The notes: generated from the sequence alone by a model not told the origin. Positions 1-5,813 are shown, counted from the first letter of the stretch. The stretch is 7,496 bases of DNA from Desulfosporosinus sp. (GCA_016278585.1 JADQBO010000420.1:1-7496); one strand, 5' to 3'. Numbers and translations are program-made.

Positions 1-60
1 GGTAGGTCAACTTTTTAGTTATCAAGGTGGTCAACTTTTAAGTTGACAAATACATTTGTA
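1..60. repeat. Tandem and inverted repeats resembling an IS21-family terminus
   Basis: Two direct copies of a roughly 24-bp unit occur at about 1-25 and 26-49, each reading GGT(A)GGTCAACTTTT, then AGTT, then (A)CAA or similar. The second copy is also a perfect inverted repeat: GTCAACTT at 30-37, TT, then AAGTTGAC at 40-47. A second small palindrome, ACAAAT-AC-ATTTGT, overlaps it at 46-59. IS21-family elements are known to carry multiple short terminal repeats, and this unit resembles those I recall. TTGACA at 43-48 points rightwards, as outward -35 boxes at IS ends often do. No istA or istB coding sequence is visible, so this would be only the outer end of an element lying left of the window. 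The exact element boundary cannot be placed. Alternatively this is an operator for a dimeric regulator. Confidence 0.45.
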
Positions 61-122
61 CGTATGTCGGTAACCTGTGGTTGTTTTTATGTTCATTATC
101 CCATTTATATCTTTTGATGGGG

Positions 123-152
123 TATACTAATCATCGCAACCTGTTAGGAGGG
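123..152 (+). promoter_or_regulatory. Weak -10 candidate and ribosome binding site for the Spo0E-like gene
   Basis: TATACT at 123-128 is a 5-of-6 match to the SigA -10 box, but no convincing -35 lies 16-18 bp upstream. AGGAGGG at 146-152 is a strong Shine-Dalgarno sequence 6 nt before the GTG at 159, and it decides that start. A promoter formed with the TTGACA at 43-48 is possible but no suitable -10 box sits at the right distance from it. Confidence 0.3.
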
Positions 153-158
153 ATACTT

Positions 159-329
159 GTGACTAAATTAGATAAAGTAGTAAACCAAATCAAAGAATTG
201 CGCTCGAGCACAAACCAGGTACAAGAGGATAAATCTTTTACTAATTCAGAAACCGTGGCAGCATGCCATGAGTTGCATACTGCCTTAGATAGGTACCAAG
301 AAATACTTACGAGAATAAAAGAGTCATAG
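159..329 (+). CDS. Spo0E-like aspartyl-phosphate phosphatase family protein (divergent motif)
   Basis: This is a 56-residue protein predicted as two helices, within the usual 45-90 residue range of the Spo0E family. Family members dephosphorylate Spo0A~P in the cytoplasm and so restrain sporulation. The N-terminal helix (about 1-16, LDKVVNQIKELR) is followed by a polar turn and then a second helix from N29-S30-E31, the usual position of the S/P-E-V element. An ungapped alignment places C36-H37-E38-L39-H40 on the family signature SQELD, with Y46-Q47 matching the conserved Y-Q downstream. The serine and acidic residue would therefore be replaced. A shift of four residues would instead use L43-D44. 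The GTG start at 159 is chosen for its AGGAGGG ribosome binding site; an in-frame TTG at 81 would add 26 residues unlike the family and has no such site. The family call is by pattern; activity is uncertain because of the motif. Confidence 0.6.
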   Translation: MTKLDKVVNQIKELRSSTNQVQEDKSFTNSETVAACHELHTALDRYQEILTRIKES

Positions 330-358
330 TAATTGGGATAGGAAGGAGTGTTGCAGTT

Positions 359-424
359 ATGACTTTGCAAATCCTTTTTAATTGGTATTATACACTGGAA
401 ATTCAATTGTTGACCCCACATTAA
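359..424 (+). CDS. Possible 21-residue peptide after the Spo0E-like gene
   Basis: A 21-codon ATG ORF begins 29 bp after the Spo0E-like stop codon. It is preceded by GGAAGGAG at 341-348, a strong ribosome binding site about 10 nt from the ATG. The peptide starts MTLQILFNWYY and ends TPH, with aromatic and aliphatic residues in the first half. I do not recognise it. The good Shine-Dalgarno sequence and the position directly behind a small gene argue for translation. Its short length and the lack of any recognised family argue against. It could also be the start of a gene that decayed, since the following 90 bp are AT-rich and non-coding. Confidence 0.3.
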   Translation: MTLQILFNWYYTLEIQLLTPH

Positions 425-513
425 TAAAACACTTGGAAAACTAAATTTAAACAAAAAAGCACTTTCAAGGTTACCTGACTAAAATTATTGGAACCTTGTT
501 ACCGGTGATAGAA
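425..513. other. AT-rich non-coding stretch with a small inverted repeat
   Basis: No coding sequence is supported here. CAAGGTT at 466-472 and AACCTTG at 492-498 form 7-bp arms around a 19-nt loop, and each arm lies next to a TTACC. No T-run follows, so this is a poor terminator on the + strand. Its role is unknown. Confidence 0.3.
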
Positions 514-565
514 AACACACATGCCCCTGTATTCGAATAAATCGGAATACAGGGGCATGTGTGTT
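510..565 (-). terminator. Long perfect hairpin, terminator of the CBO0543-like gene and probably bidirectional
   Basis: Arms at 514-534 and 545-565 are 21 bp and perfectly complementary, with a 10-nt loop. On the minus strand the stem is followed directly by TTTTC, so it suits termination of the membrane protein gene whose stop codon lies about 74 bp upstream on that strand. On the + strand the stem is followed by ATAAAATTT, a poorer tract, but it could also stop transcripts from the Spo0E-like gene. Confidence 0.8.
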
Positions 566-638
566 ATAAAATTTACCTCTGAATATGATTGGGTTACACT
601 TGTTTTTTGGGGCTATACTTCATTACTATTAACCTATG

Positions 639-1178
639 TTACAGATTTTTATATTCTATAGTTGTTATCCAATTATAAACAAATTTTACTATTGTGGTAA
701 CTACAAATACGAGAATAAACAGATAGAAGTAATTGAAATTATGATATTCCTTAATTCCAAATAAAACATAGACCGGAGAGATAACGAAGGAAAATAAGGC
801 TGAGGCAACTAAAGAACCGATTAAATAATTAAACCACGAGGATGTGTATTGTAAGACAAACATGTAAAGAATTGGTACTACTGTATAGTCAAATGGAAAG
901 GGAGCTGGACTAATAGGGAGAAGTCGAACTTTATACTCCCAAAGTCCGGTTGTTACGGCAGCTATATCTATAAAGGTTGCTGAAACAGCAATCAGCGAGC
1001 CGAATAACAATATCTCTCGTATCCTTCGTTTGTCAAGAAGCTTAATCCATATCACATAAAGGATTAACAAAAAGGCGATATTAAAGAACCAAGGTAACGA
1101 GAAAAGTTCCTGTGTACTCCATCGCTGATAGGAAAGTTTCCATAATTCTATTTGAAGATCGTACAATGATTTTTGCAT
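639..1178 (-). CDS. CBO0543-family integral membrane protein of unknown function
   Basis: This 179-residue, strongly hydrophobic protein has about five predicted membrane segments (near 29-47, 55-75, 97-112, 115-140 and 148-170). The most telling stretch is residues 78-110: G-L-W-E-Y, then a P-x-x-P-F-x-F-D-Y run, then V-V-P-I-L-Y-M. This W-x-Y...P...D-x-x-x-x-P pattern matches what I recall of the CBO0543 family, common in spore-forming Firmicutes and without an assigned function. The basic cluster D49-K-R-R-I-R suggests a cytoplasmic loop after segment 1. The ATG is supported by AAGGATGGTGG at about 1182-1192, just upstream on the minus strand. The gene is monocistronic: a 21-bp hairpin follows it, and the ATPase gene is divergent. 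No catalytic motif is visible, so no activity is proposed. Confidence 0.7.
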   Translation of the reverse strand: MQKSLYDLQIELWKLSYQRWSTQELFSLPWFFNIAFLLILYVIWIKLLDKRRIREILLFGSLIAVSATFIDIAAVTTGLWEYKVRLLPISPAPFPFDYTVVPILYMFVLQYTSSWFNYLIGSLVASALFSFVISPVYVLFGIKEYHNFNYFYLFILVFVVTTIVKFVYNWITTIEYKNL

Positions 1179-1489
1179 ATTCCACCATCCTTAAGTATGG
1201 TTAGTTTTTACACTAGGAATTCTTTTATCCCTATTATGTCTAAAAAGTCAGCTGGATAGCTTGCGAGTATATTTCTTATTTTAGAATAATTGTTATATAC
1301 TATTATTATCTTGTAATGTGTATGGTTATAGGTAGGCTCAAGCTCATTAAATAGGGGACATTAACAAAAAATGAATGTCTAACATTATTCCATAGTAAAC
1401 ATATATTGGGCCTATTCCAAAAGATAGTTATATTATTATTTCTTCAAGGAATAATAATCATCAGCCATGCAATTGAGAGGAGTAGTTAG
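1179..1489. promoter_or_regulatory. Divergent intergenic region and ATPase leader
   Basis: This 311-bp non-coding region must hold promoters for both the membrane protein gene (-) and the ATPase gene (+). The best + strand candidate is TTCTTA (1273-1278), a 17-bp spacer and TATACT (1296-1301), which would give a leader of about 180 nt. Within that leader, TAGGCTC (1333-1339) can pair with GGGCCTA (1408-1414) counting one G-U pair, and GACATT (1357-1362) with AATGTC (1374-1379). ATTATTCC (1384-1391) can pair with GGAATAAT (1448-1455). GAGAGGAG at 1475-1482 is the ATPase ribosome binding site. I found no convincing minus-strand promoter. Confidence 0.4.
1432..1458 (+). promoter_or_regulatory. 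Hairpin or operator-like palindrome just upstream of the ATPase ribosome binding site
   Basis: ATTATTATT at 1432-1440 and AATAATAAT at 1450-1458 are perfect 9-bp arms. The central TCTTCAAGG can extend the stem through one G-U and two Watson-Crick pairs. It sits 17 nt before the Shine-Dalgarno sequence. It may be an operator or an RNA stem that competes with the 1384-1391 pairing. The stem is AT-rich and so only moderately stable. Confidence 0.35.
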
Positions 1490-4090
1490 ATGCAAGAGTT
1501 TTATAAATTATCAGCAGCTAAAGTAATGGAAACCTTGGGAGTTACGGAAAGAGGGCTAAATGATGAAGAGGTAGTAAGTAGGAGAAAGGAACAGGGCTTT
1601 AATGAATTGGAAGAAAAGGGTCGAAAAGGTCCTATTCGAGTATTCTTAGAGCAGTTTAAAGACTTCTTAGTACTGATTTTATTAGCGGCTGCAGCAATTT
1701 CTGCTTTTTTAGGTAAACTTGAGAGTACGTTAGTTATTTTAGTTGTAGTAATTATTAATGGGATTTTGGGAACTATACAACATCTAAAAGCAGAGCAGTC
1801 CCTTAAGAGCTTAAAGTCCTTATCTTCCCCGAATGCAAAAGTGTTAAGAAATGGTCAAAAGGTAGAAATTCCATCAAGAGAAATCCTCGTGGGAGATATT
1901 CTATACTTAGACGCGGGAGATTTTGTAAGTGCAGATGGAAGAATTCTAGAGAATTATAGTCTACAGGCAGATGAGAGTTCCTTAACAGGAGAATCTGTGA
2001 GTATTTTAAAGAATTCTGAAATCATTGAGGGAGAACATATAGCCATAGGGGATAGAAAGAACATGGTTTTCTCGGGAAGTTTTGTAACCTATGGCAGGGC
2101 TGTAGTGATTTCAACCGCTATCGGCATGAATACTGAGATAGGAAAGATTGCTAATCTGTTGAAAAGTGCCCAAGAAAAGAAAACGCCCTTGCAAGTTAAT
2201 CTCGATGATTTTGGTAAAAAACTTGCTATTCTAATACTTGCTTTATCTGGATTAATTTTTGCAGTTAATTTATCCAGAGGCCAAGCTCTGATGGAATCAC
2301 TTTTGTTTGCTGTATCTTTAGCGGTAGCAGCAATACCCGAGGCTTTAAGCTCCATTGTAACGATTGTTCTAGCTATGGGAACACAAAAACTAGCCAAACA
2401 AAACGCTATTGTTAGAAAACTCCCTGCAGTTGAGGGTCTTGGTAGTGTCTCTGTGATTTGCTCAGATAAAACGGGGACCTTAACCCAGAACAAAATGAAA
2501 GTACAAAAGATTTTTGTGGATGGGAAAGTATTAGACTACGATGAATTGGATCATGACAAATGGCTGGAAAAAAAGCTTGTACAGGTGGCACTATTATGTA
2601 ATGATGCTATAACGGTTAAGGATAAAGAAATCGGGGACCCAACAGAAATTGCTCTTGTGAATTTGGGAGATATATATGGTTTAGATGAAGAAAAGATGAG
2701 GGAGGATCATCCAAGATTGGGGGAAATCCCCTTCGATTCTGATCGAAAGCTAATGAGTACTGTAAATACCCTGAATGGTAAAACTATGATGCTTACTAAA
2801 GGAGCATTAGATGTTATGCTTTCCAGAGTGGTAAGTGTACAAAAGGATGGGGGAATAGAACTCCTAACGGAAGAAGAGAGAAAAAGAATTGAGAAGGTGA
2901 ACAGGGATTTCTCTGAAAGTGGGTTAAGAGTATTAGCTCTGTCCTATAAGGAAATGGAGGCTGCAAGAAAACTAGAATTAGACGATGAGAAGGATCTAAT
3001 CTTTATAGGGCTTATTTCCATGATGGATCCTCCAAGAGAGGAGTCGGCACCAGCAATTGCAAGTGCCCAAAATGCTGGGATTAAACCTGTTATGATTACA
3101 GGTGATCATAAGATTACGGCGTCTGCTATAGCAAAACAAATTGGGATTTTAAAGAGCGAAACAGAGGCTGTGGAAGGCTATGAGCTCGATCAACTAAGTG
3201 ACGAGGCCCTTAGAGAGAAAGTTGAAAAGATTTCAGTATACGCCAGGGTATCCCCTGAACATAAGATAAGAATCGTAAGGGCCTGGCAGGATAAGGGCAA
3301 TGTCGTTGCAATGACTGGTGATGGCGTAAATGATGCTCCCGCTCTTAAACAGGCGGATATAGGGATTGCCATGGGGATCACAGGAACAGAGGTTGCTAAG
3401 GATGCCGCATCTATGGTTTTGACAGATGATAATTTTTCCACGATTATTAAGGCGGTTTCTAATGGACGAAGTATATTCGCTAATATTAAGAATTCGATAA
3501 AGTTCCTGTTGTCGGGAAATACTGCTGGAATTTTGACCGTAATCTATGCTTCAGTTCTTGCACTGCCTGTTCCTTTTGCTCCAGTGCATTTACTCTTTAT
3601 CAACCTTGTAACTGATAGCCTTCCGGCCATTGCCATAGGGCTGGAACCCCACAACGAAAATGTTATGAAAGAAAAACCAAGAAGAAAAGATGCACACATT
3701 CTGGACAAGTCTTTTGGATTAGAGGTATTAGCGGAAGGCTTTATCATTGCAGTAAGTACAATAATCGCCTTTTACATAGGATTGGCTACAGGAAATACGA
3801 TGGTGGCTACTACTATGGCTTTTGCAACCTTAGGTTTTTCCAGGTTATTACATGGGTTTAACTCAAGATCCAAAGAGTCAATCTTTCACGTAGGGGTCTT
3901 CACTAACAAGATACTTTGGCTGTCAGTTATTATCGGTTTTTCATTAATGACAATGGTAGTGACCATAAGACCACTCGAAGGAATTTTTGAAGTTGTATCG
4001 TTAAATTATGGACAGTTTATTACGGTATTTGGCTTATCACTAATTCCTTTGGTAGTGGTTCAAATATATAAACTAATGTTTGTCAAATAG
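1490..4090 (+). CDS. Ca2+-type P-type ATPase (PMCA-like, LMCA1-like single-site pump)
   Basis: This 866-residue P2-type ATPase should use ATP to export a divalent cation, most likely Ca2+, across the cytoplasmic membrane. The N-terminal cation-ATPase domain is followed by M1-M2. The actuator motif is TGES at 166-169. M4 carries P283-E284-A285-L286-S287, and the phosphorylation motif DKTGT follows with D326 as the acceptor. The nucleotide domain includes F-D-S-D-R-K and T-K-G-A, and the hinge motif TGDGVND spans 609-615. M5-M6 contain N677 and N705-L-V-T708-D709, matching SERCA ligands N768, N796, T799 and D800. SERCA E771 corresponds to G680, and E908 aligns with R785 in M8, the same arginine replacement described for Listeria LMCA1. 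This implies one Ca2+ site and possibly proton counter-transport. There is no N-terminal heavy-metal domain. Length is normal for the family. Mn2+ transport is an alternative, as some relatives carry it. The gene stands alone, followed by a strong terminator. Confidence 0.9.
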   Translation: MQEFYKLSAAKVMETLGVTERGLNDEEVVSRRKEQGFNELEEKGRKGPIRVFLEQFKDFLVLILLAAAAISAFLGKLESTLVILVVVIINGILGTIQHLKAEQSLKSLKSLSSPNAKVLRNGQKVEIPSREILVGDILYLDAGDFVSADGRILENYSLQADESSLTGESVSILKNSEIIEGEHIAIGDRKNMVFSGSFVTYGRAVVISTAIGMNTEIGKIANLLKSAQEKKTPLQVNLDDFGKKLAILILALSGLIFAVNLSRGQALMESLLFAVSLAVAAIPEALSSIVTIVLAMGTQKLAKQNAIVRKLPAVEGLGSVSVICSDKTGTLTQNKMKVQKIFVDGKVLDYDELDHDKWLEKKLVQVALLCNDAITVKDKEIGDPTEIALVNLGDIYGLDEEKMREDHPRLGEIPFDSDRKLMSTVNTLNGKTMMLTKGALDVMLSRVVSVQKDGGIELLTEEERKRIEKVNRDFSESGLRVLALSYKEMEAARKLELDDEKDLIFIGLISMMDPPREESAPAIASAQNAGIKPVMITGDHKITASAIAKQIGILKSETEAVEGYELDQLSDEALREKVEKISVYARVSPEHKIRIVRAWQDKGNVVAMTGDGVNDAPALKQADIGIAMGITGTEVAKDAASMVLTDDNFSTIIKAVSNGRSIFANIKNSIKFLLSGNTAGILTVIYASVLALPVPFAPVHLLFINLVTDSLPAIAIGLEPHNENVMKEKPRRKDAHILDKSFGLEVLAEGFIIAVSTIIAFYIGLATGNTMVATTMAFATLGFSRLLHGFNSRSKESIFHVGVFTNKILWLSVIIGFSLMTMVVTIRPLEGIFEVVSLNYGQFITVFGLSLIPLVVVQIYKLMFVK

Positions 4091-4163
4091 CCTCTAGGGT
4101 AGTAATAAGGAGTTATCGAATTAGTTTCACATCCCCACGTTTGTTTCTATTACCATAAAACAC

Positions 4164-4210
4164 AAGTGTCCTCAATTCACTTTTGTAAAATGAATTGAGG
4201 ACACTTTTTG
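4164..4210 (+). terminator. Intrinsic terminator of the ATPase gene, bidirectional
   Basis: AAGTGTCCTCAATTCA at 4164-4179 and its exact complement at 4191-4206 form a 16-bp stem with an 11-nt loop. On the + strand the stem ends in a TTTTT run (4205-4209). On the minus strand it is followed by GTGTTTTATGG, so it can also stop the convergent kinase-like gene that ends at 4342. Confidence 0.9.
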
Positions 4211-4341
4211 ATAGTTGTAACTACTTAGGATTTTGGAGACTGAGTTTTCACAAAGTCCCCTGTGATGAGAAATGTAAGGTCACTGGTTTATATAATTCTA
4301 GTTTGCAGAAGACTATTTAATATTTAAGACCACGTTAAGTT

Positions 4342-5013
4342 TTATCCAATGGTTCGAAATGGAAGGACGAGATCTTTAACAAAGTCTTGCACATTGAAAC
4401 TACCAGGCACTGACTGGTTATACCATTTCCTTACAGTTTCAATAATCCAGTGGGGAATGGCTTTACCATCAATTAAGTGATAATGCTCAAAATATCCTTC
4501 TTTTAAGTATTCCCACCTGCAATCGTTTCCTTGTTTCATATATTCGGAGACATCAAGAAGTTTAGCTCTACCCTCGTGGAGAAGAATGTTTTTTAAATGA
4601 ATATCTCTTGGATTTAGTCCTAATTTTAAGATATAGTTTCGTGCATTATCTACATCTAGAATAACCTGTTTTGGTATATGAATGCCTTTTAACAAACAAT
4701 CGTACAGGGTTACTCCCTTTTCATAACTGATTACCAAGAAATTAAATCCTCTGCCATAATACTTTGGAAAAAACTCTGAATGTCCGATTTTCAAATAAAC
4801 CTCAGTCTCTATTTCTAACGTTCGAAGTTTGTCATGACTAAACACTTTGAAAGCATAGTGCGGCATATGTACAAAACGAAACACTGCAGCATCCGTTCCC
4901 ACACCTATACACTTTATTTTATTAGAATTTCCCTTTATGCTGACCAGTTCATTTTCTCCATTAGATGTGACCCTAACGTTACTTAATTCTTTTGCTGTAA
5001 TATCCCACTCCAT
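4342..5013 (-). CDS. YrzF-like protein-kinase-fold protein
   Basis: This is a 223-residue soluble protein with a compact kinase-like fold. A glycine-loop-like G37-V-G-T-D-A-A-V44 precedes the putative ATP-binding lysine K56 (Y-A-F-K-V-F) and acidic residues E67-E71 that could supply the C-helix glutamate. The catalytic loop reads N134-P-R-D137-I-H-L-K-N142, where P replaces the H of HRD while Asp and Asn are kept. The metal-binding DFG equivalent is D154-V-S. Overall this resembles the short putative serine/threonine kinases of Bacillus (YrzF and relatives) that I recall as carrying the NPRDIHLKN and LLDVSEY motifs. Key catalytic residues remain, so phosphotransfer is plausible, but the substrate is unknown and a small-molecule kinase role cannot be excluded. 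TAAGGATG at 5021-5028 supports the ATG. The gene faces the ATPase and is probably monocistronic. Confidence 0.75.
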   Translation of the reverse strand: MEWDITAKELSNVRVTSNGENELVSIKGNSNKIKCIGVGTDAAVFRFVHMPHYAFKVFSHDKLRTLEIETEVYLKIGHSEFFPKYYGRGFNFLVISYEKGVTLYDCLLKGIHIPKQVILDVDNARNYILKLGLNPRDIHLKNILLHEGRAKLLDVSEYMKQGNDCRWEYLKEGYFEHYHLIDGKAIPHWIIETVRKWYNQSVPGSFNVQDFVKDLVLPFRTIG

Positions 5014-5226
5014 TTGAGCACATCCTTAGTTTTAGTTCGTGTTTTATTACGATTATTAGCTTTATTGCGACTGGAGAGGCCGGCCGAGACAGTAAAATTG
5101 CTCCCTGAATATTTAGTTAGTGTCCACCGAAGTGTTATAGAAAAAACATCCTCCCTTAGATTGATTACTTTGTTCTGTAGTAGTTTTCAAGTTATGGATA
5201 GGGGCTGTCAGCACTTTACCTAGTAA
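5014..5226. other. Intergenic stretch without a supported gene; contains a GC-rich near-palindrome
   Basis: No convincing coding region or promoter is seen. The minus-strand ribosome binding site of the kinase-like gene lies at 5021-5028. The notable feature is 5071-5092, where CTG-gaga-GGCC is followed by GGCC-gaga-CAG. It is an inverted repeat whose two inner gaga boxes are instead direct copies, in otherwise AT-rich DNA. On the minus strand an AAGGGAGGATG near 5148-5158 looks like a translation start, but the frame closes after four codons. Confidence 0.35.
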
Positions 5227-5249
5227 GACCAGGCATTAATAGCCTGGTC
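5227..5249 (-). terminator. Probable hairpin terminator of the small hydrophobic peptide gene
   Basis: GACCAGGC at 5227-5234 and GCCTGGTC at 5242-5249 are perfect 8-bp GC-rich arms around ATTAATA. The hairpin starts 13 bp after the minus-strand stop codon of the peptide gene. The tract that follows on the minus strand (TTACTAGG) is weak for an intrinsic terminator, and the + strand tract (ATATTCAATT) is weak too. It may be leaky or act as an RNA-stabilising stem. Confidence 0.5.
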
Positions 5250-5262
5250 ATATTCAATTATC

Positions 5263-5340
5263 CTAGAATACAAGACCTATAGCAATAAGCATAAGAGTAG
5301 CAATAGTTACGATAGCGATACCAGCACCAAATAATAACAT
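5263..5340 (-). CDS. 25-residue hydrophobic single-pass membrane peptide
   Basis: This short ORF encodes a peptide of 25 residues with no charged side chain, starting MLLFGAGIAIV and ending AIGLVF. Almost the whole chain could form one membrane helix. Support for a real gene is strong for its size. GGAAGGAGGG (minus strand, 5357-5348) lies 7 nt before the ATG at ideal spacing, the reading frame is pure hydrophobic codons, and a hairpin follows the stop codon at once. I do not recognise the family. It could be a small regulatory subunit of a membrane transporter, a type I toxin-like peptide or a sporulation small protein. It lacks the Gly/Tyr-rich head of YjcZ proteins and the charged tail usual in type I toxins. 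On the minus strand it lies upstream of the kinase-like gene but is separated by about 250 bp and the hairpin. Confidence 0.6.
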   Translation of the reverse strand: MLLFGAGIAIVTIATLMLIAIGLVF

Positions 5341-5389
5341 TGGCCCACCCTCCTTCCATTATATTACATAATATTCTTTCCCACTTTAC

Positions 5390-5606
5390 TTGACACAAAA
5401 TAGAATCTCGCAAAAATATAATCGATGTCTGTTCTTTTTATAATCCTTATCCAACGGTTCAATTCCTTCCACGTCTAAGCTAATAAAAACCGTCCGTGTC
5501 TAGTGAAAAGGGTAGAAACCGTTTTAATCTTCTTTGAAGGAGATAGGATATATTTACGCTTTAAGAAAATAATAAGCAAGATGACATTACAAGGGGGGGT
5601 ACTTTT
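5390..5606 (+). promoter_or_regulatory. Promoter candidate and leader of the zinc-ribbon/ABC operon
   Basis: TTGACA at 5390-5395 and TATAAT at 5417-5422 are both perfect consensus boxes, but 21 bp apart instead of 17. Such over-long spacing is reminiscent of promoters activated by DNA-distorting regulators, although it exceeds the 19-20 bp usual for MerR types. The leader could be about 180 nt. AACGGTT (5453-5459) can pair with AACCGTT (5517-5523), and its inner six bases with AACCGT at 5488-5493, so two structures exclude each other. A small stem at about 5527-5544 includes an orphan AAGGAGAT. GGGGGGG just before 5600 is the ribosome binding site for the first gene. Confidence 0.4.
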
Positions 5607-5813
5607 ATGAACTATAAATGTCCGAAATGTAGTATTGAATATAGTAGTATAGCTTGGGACACGGAAACATTAAAACGTAAAGGTCAGGATAAGATCAATG
5701 ATTTTAGTGATAATGATATTGAGTCTATTGAGATGCAAATACCAAATTACAATTACATTTGTCCCGGGTGCGGTGCTGAATCAATCATGGGTCTCACAGG
5801 GTTTTTTCAATGA
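5607..5813 (+). CDS. Small zinc-ribbon protein, first gene of the ABC transporter operon
   Basis: This 68-residue protein has two CxxC knuckles: C5-P-K-C8 near the N-terminus and C52-P-G-C55 near the C-terminus. They fit one four-cysteine zinc-ribbon site, with a long acidic and polar insert (about 15-50) between them. There is no membrane segment or signal peptide, so it is probably cytoplasmic. The ATG at 5607 follows a G7 tract with suitable spacing. The stop codon lies 15 bp before the ABC ATPase start, and the next gene's Shine-Dalgarno sequence overlaps it, so the two are surely co-transcribed. This position is often held by a transcriptional regulator in ABC-2 operons, but no DNA-binding helix-turn-helix is visible. 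Function is unknown; a nucleic-acid-binding or metal-sensing role is only a guess. Confidence 0.75.
   Translation: MNYKCPKCSIEYSSIAWDTETLKRKGQDKINDFSDNDIESIEMQIPNYNYICPGCGAESIMGLTGFFQ

Noticed and set aside
81..158. TTG-initiated N-terminal extension of the Spo0E-like protein
   Set aside because: The extra 26 residues do not resemble the family and lack a ribosome binding site, whereas the GTG at 159 has AGGAGGG at proper spacing.
131..454. 107-codon minus-strand frame across the Spo0E-like gene
   Set aside because: It is antisense to a recognisable gene and to its ribosome binding site, has no clear Shine-Dalgarno sequence of its own and no family features.
1328..1480. yybP-ykoY (Mn2+) riboswitch before the cation ATPase
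   Set aside because: These riboswitches do precede some P-type ATPases, but I see none of the conserved loop sequences here. The leader is kept only as a generic structure candidate.
2089..2493. 134-codon minus-strand frame inside the ATPase gene
   Set aside because: It lies opposite the highly conserved actuator-to-phosphorylation-site coding sequence, so it is a shadow frame. The same holds for the frames at 3190-3441 and 3544-3747.
5014..5223. 69-codon + strand frame with a TTG start
   Set aside because: It has no ribosome binding site, begins right at the kinase-like start codon on the opposite strand, and its leucine- and arginine-rich translation matches nothing recognisable.
5581..5610. 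Nine-residue leader peptide whose stop codon overlaps the zinc-ribbon start codon
   Set aside because: The ATGA overlap is suggestive of translational coupling, but the ATG has no Shine-Dalgarno sequence and the frame runs through the G7 ribosome binding site of the next gene.
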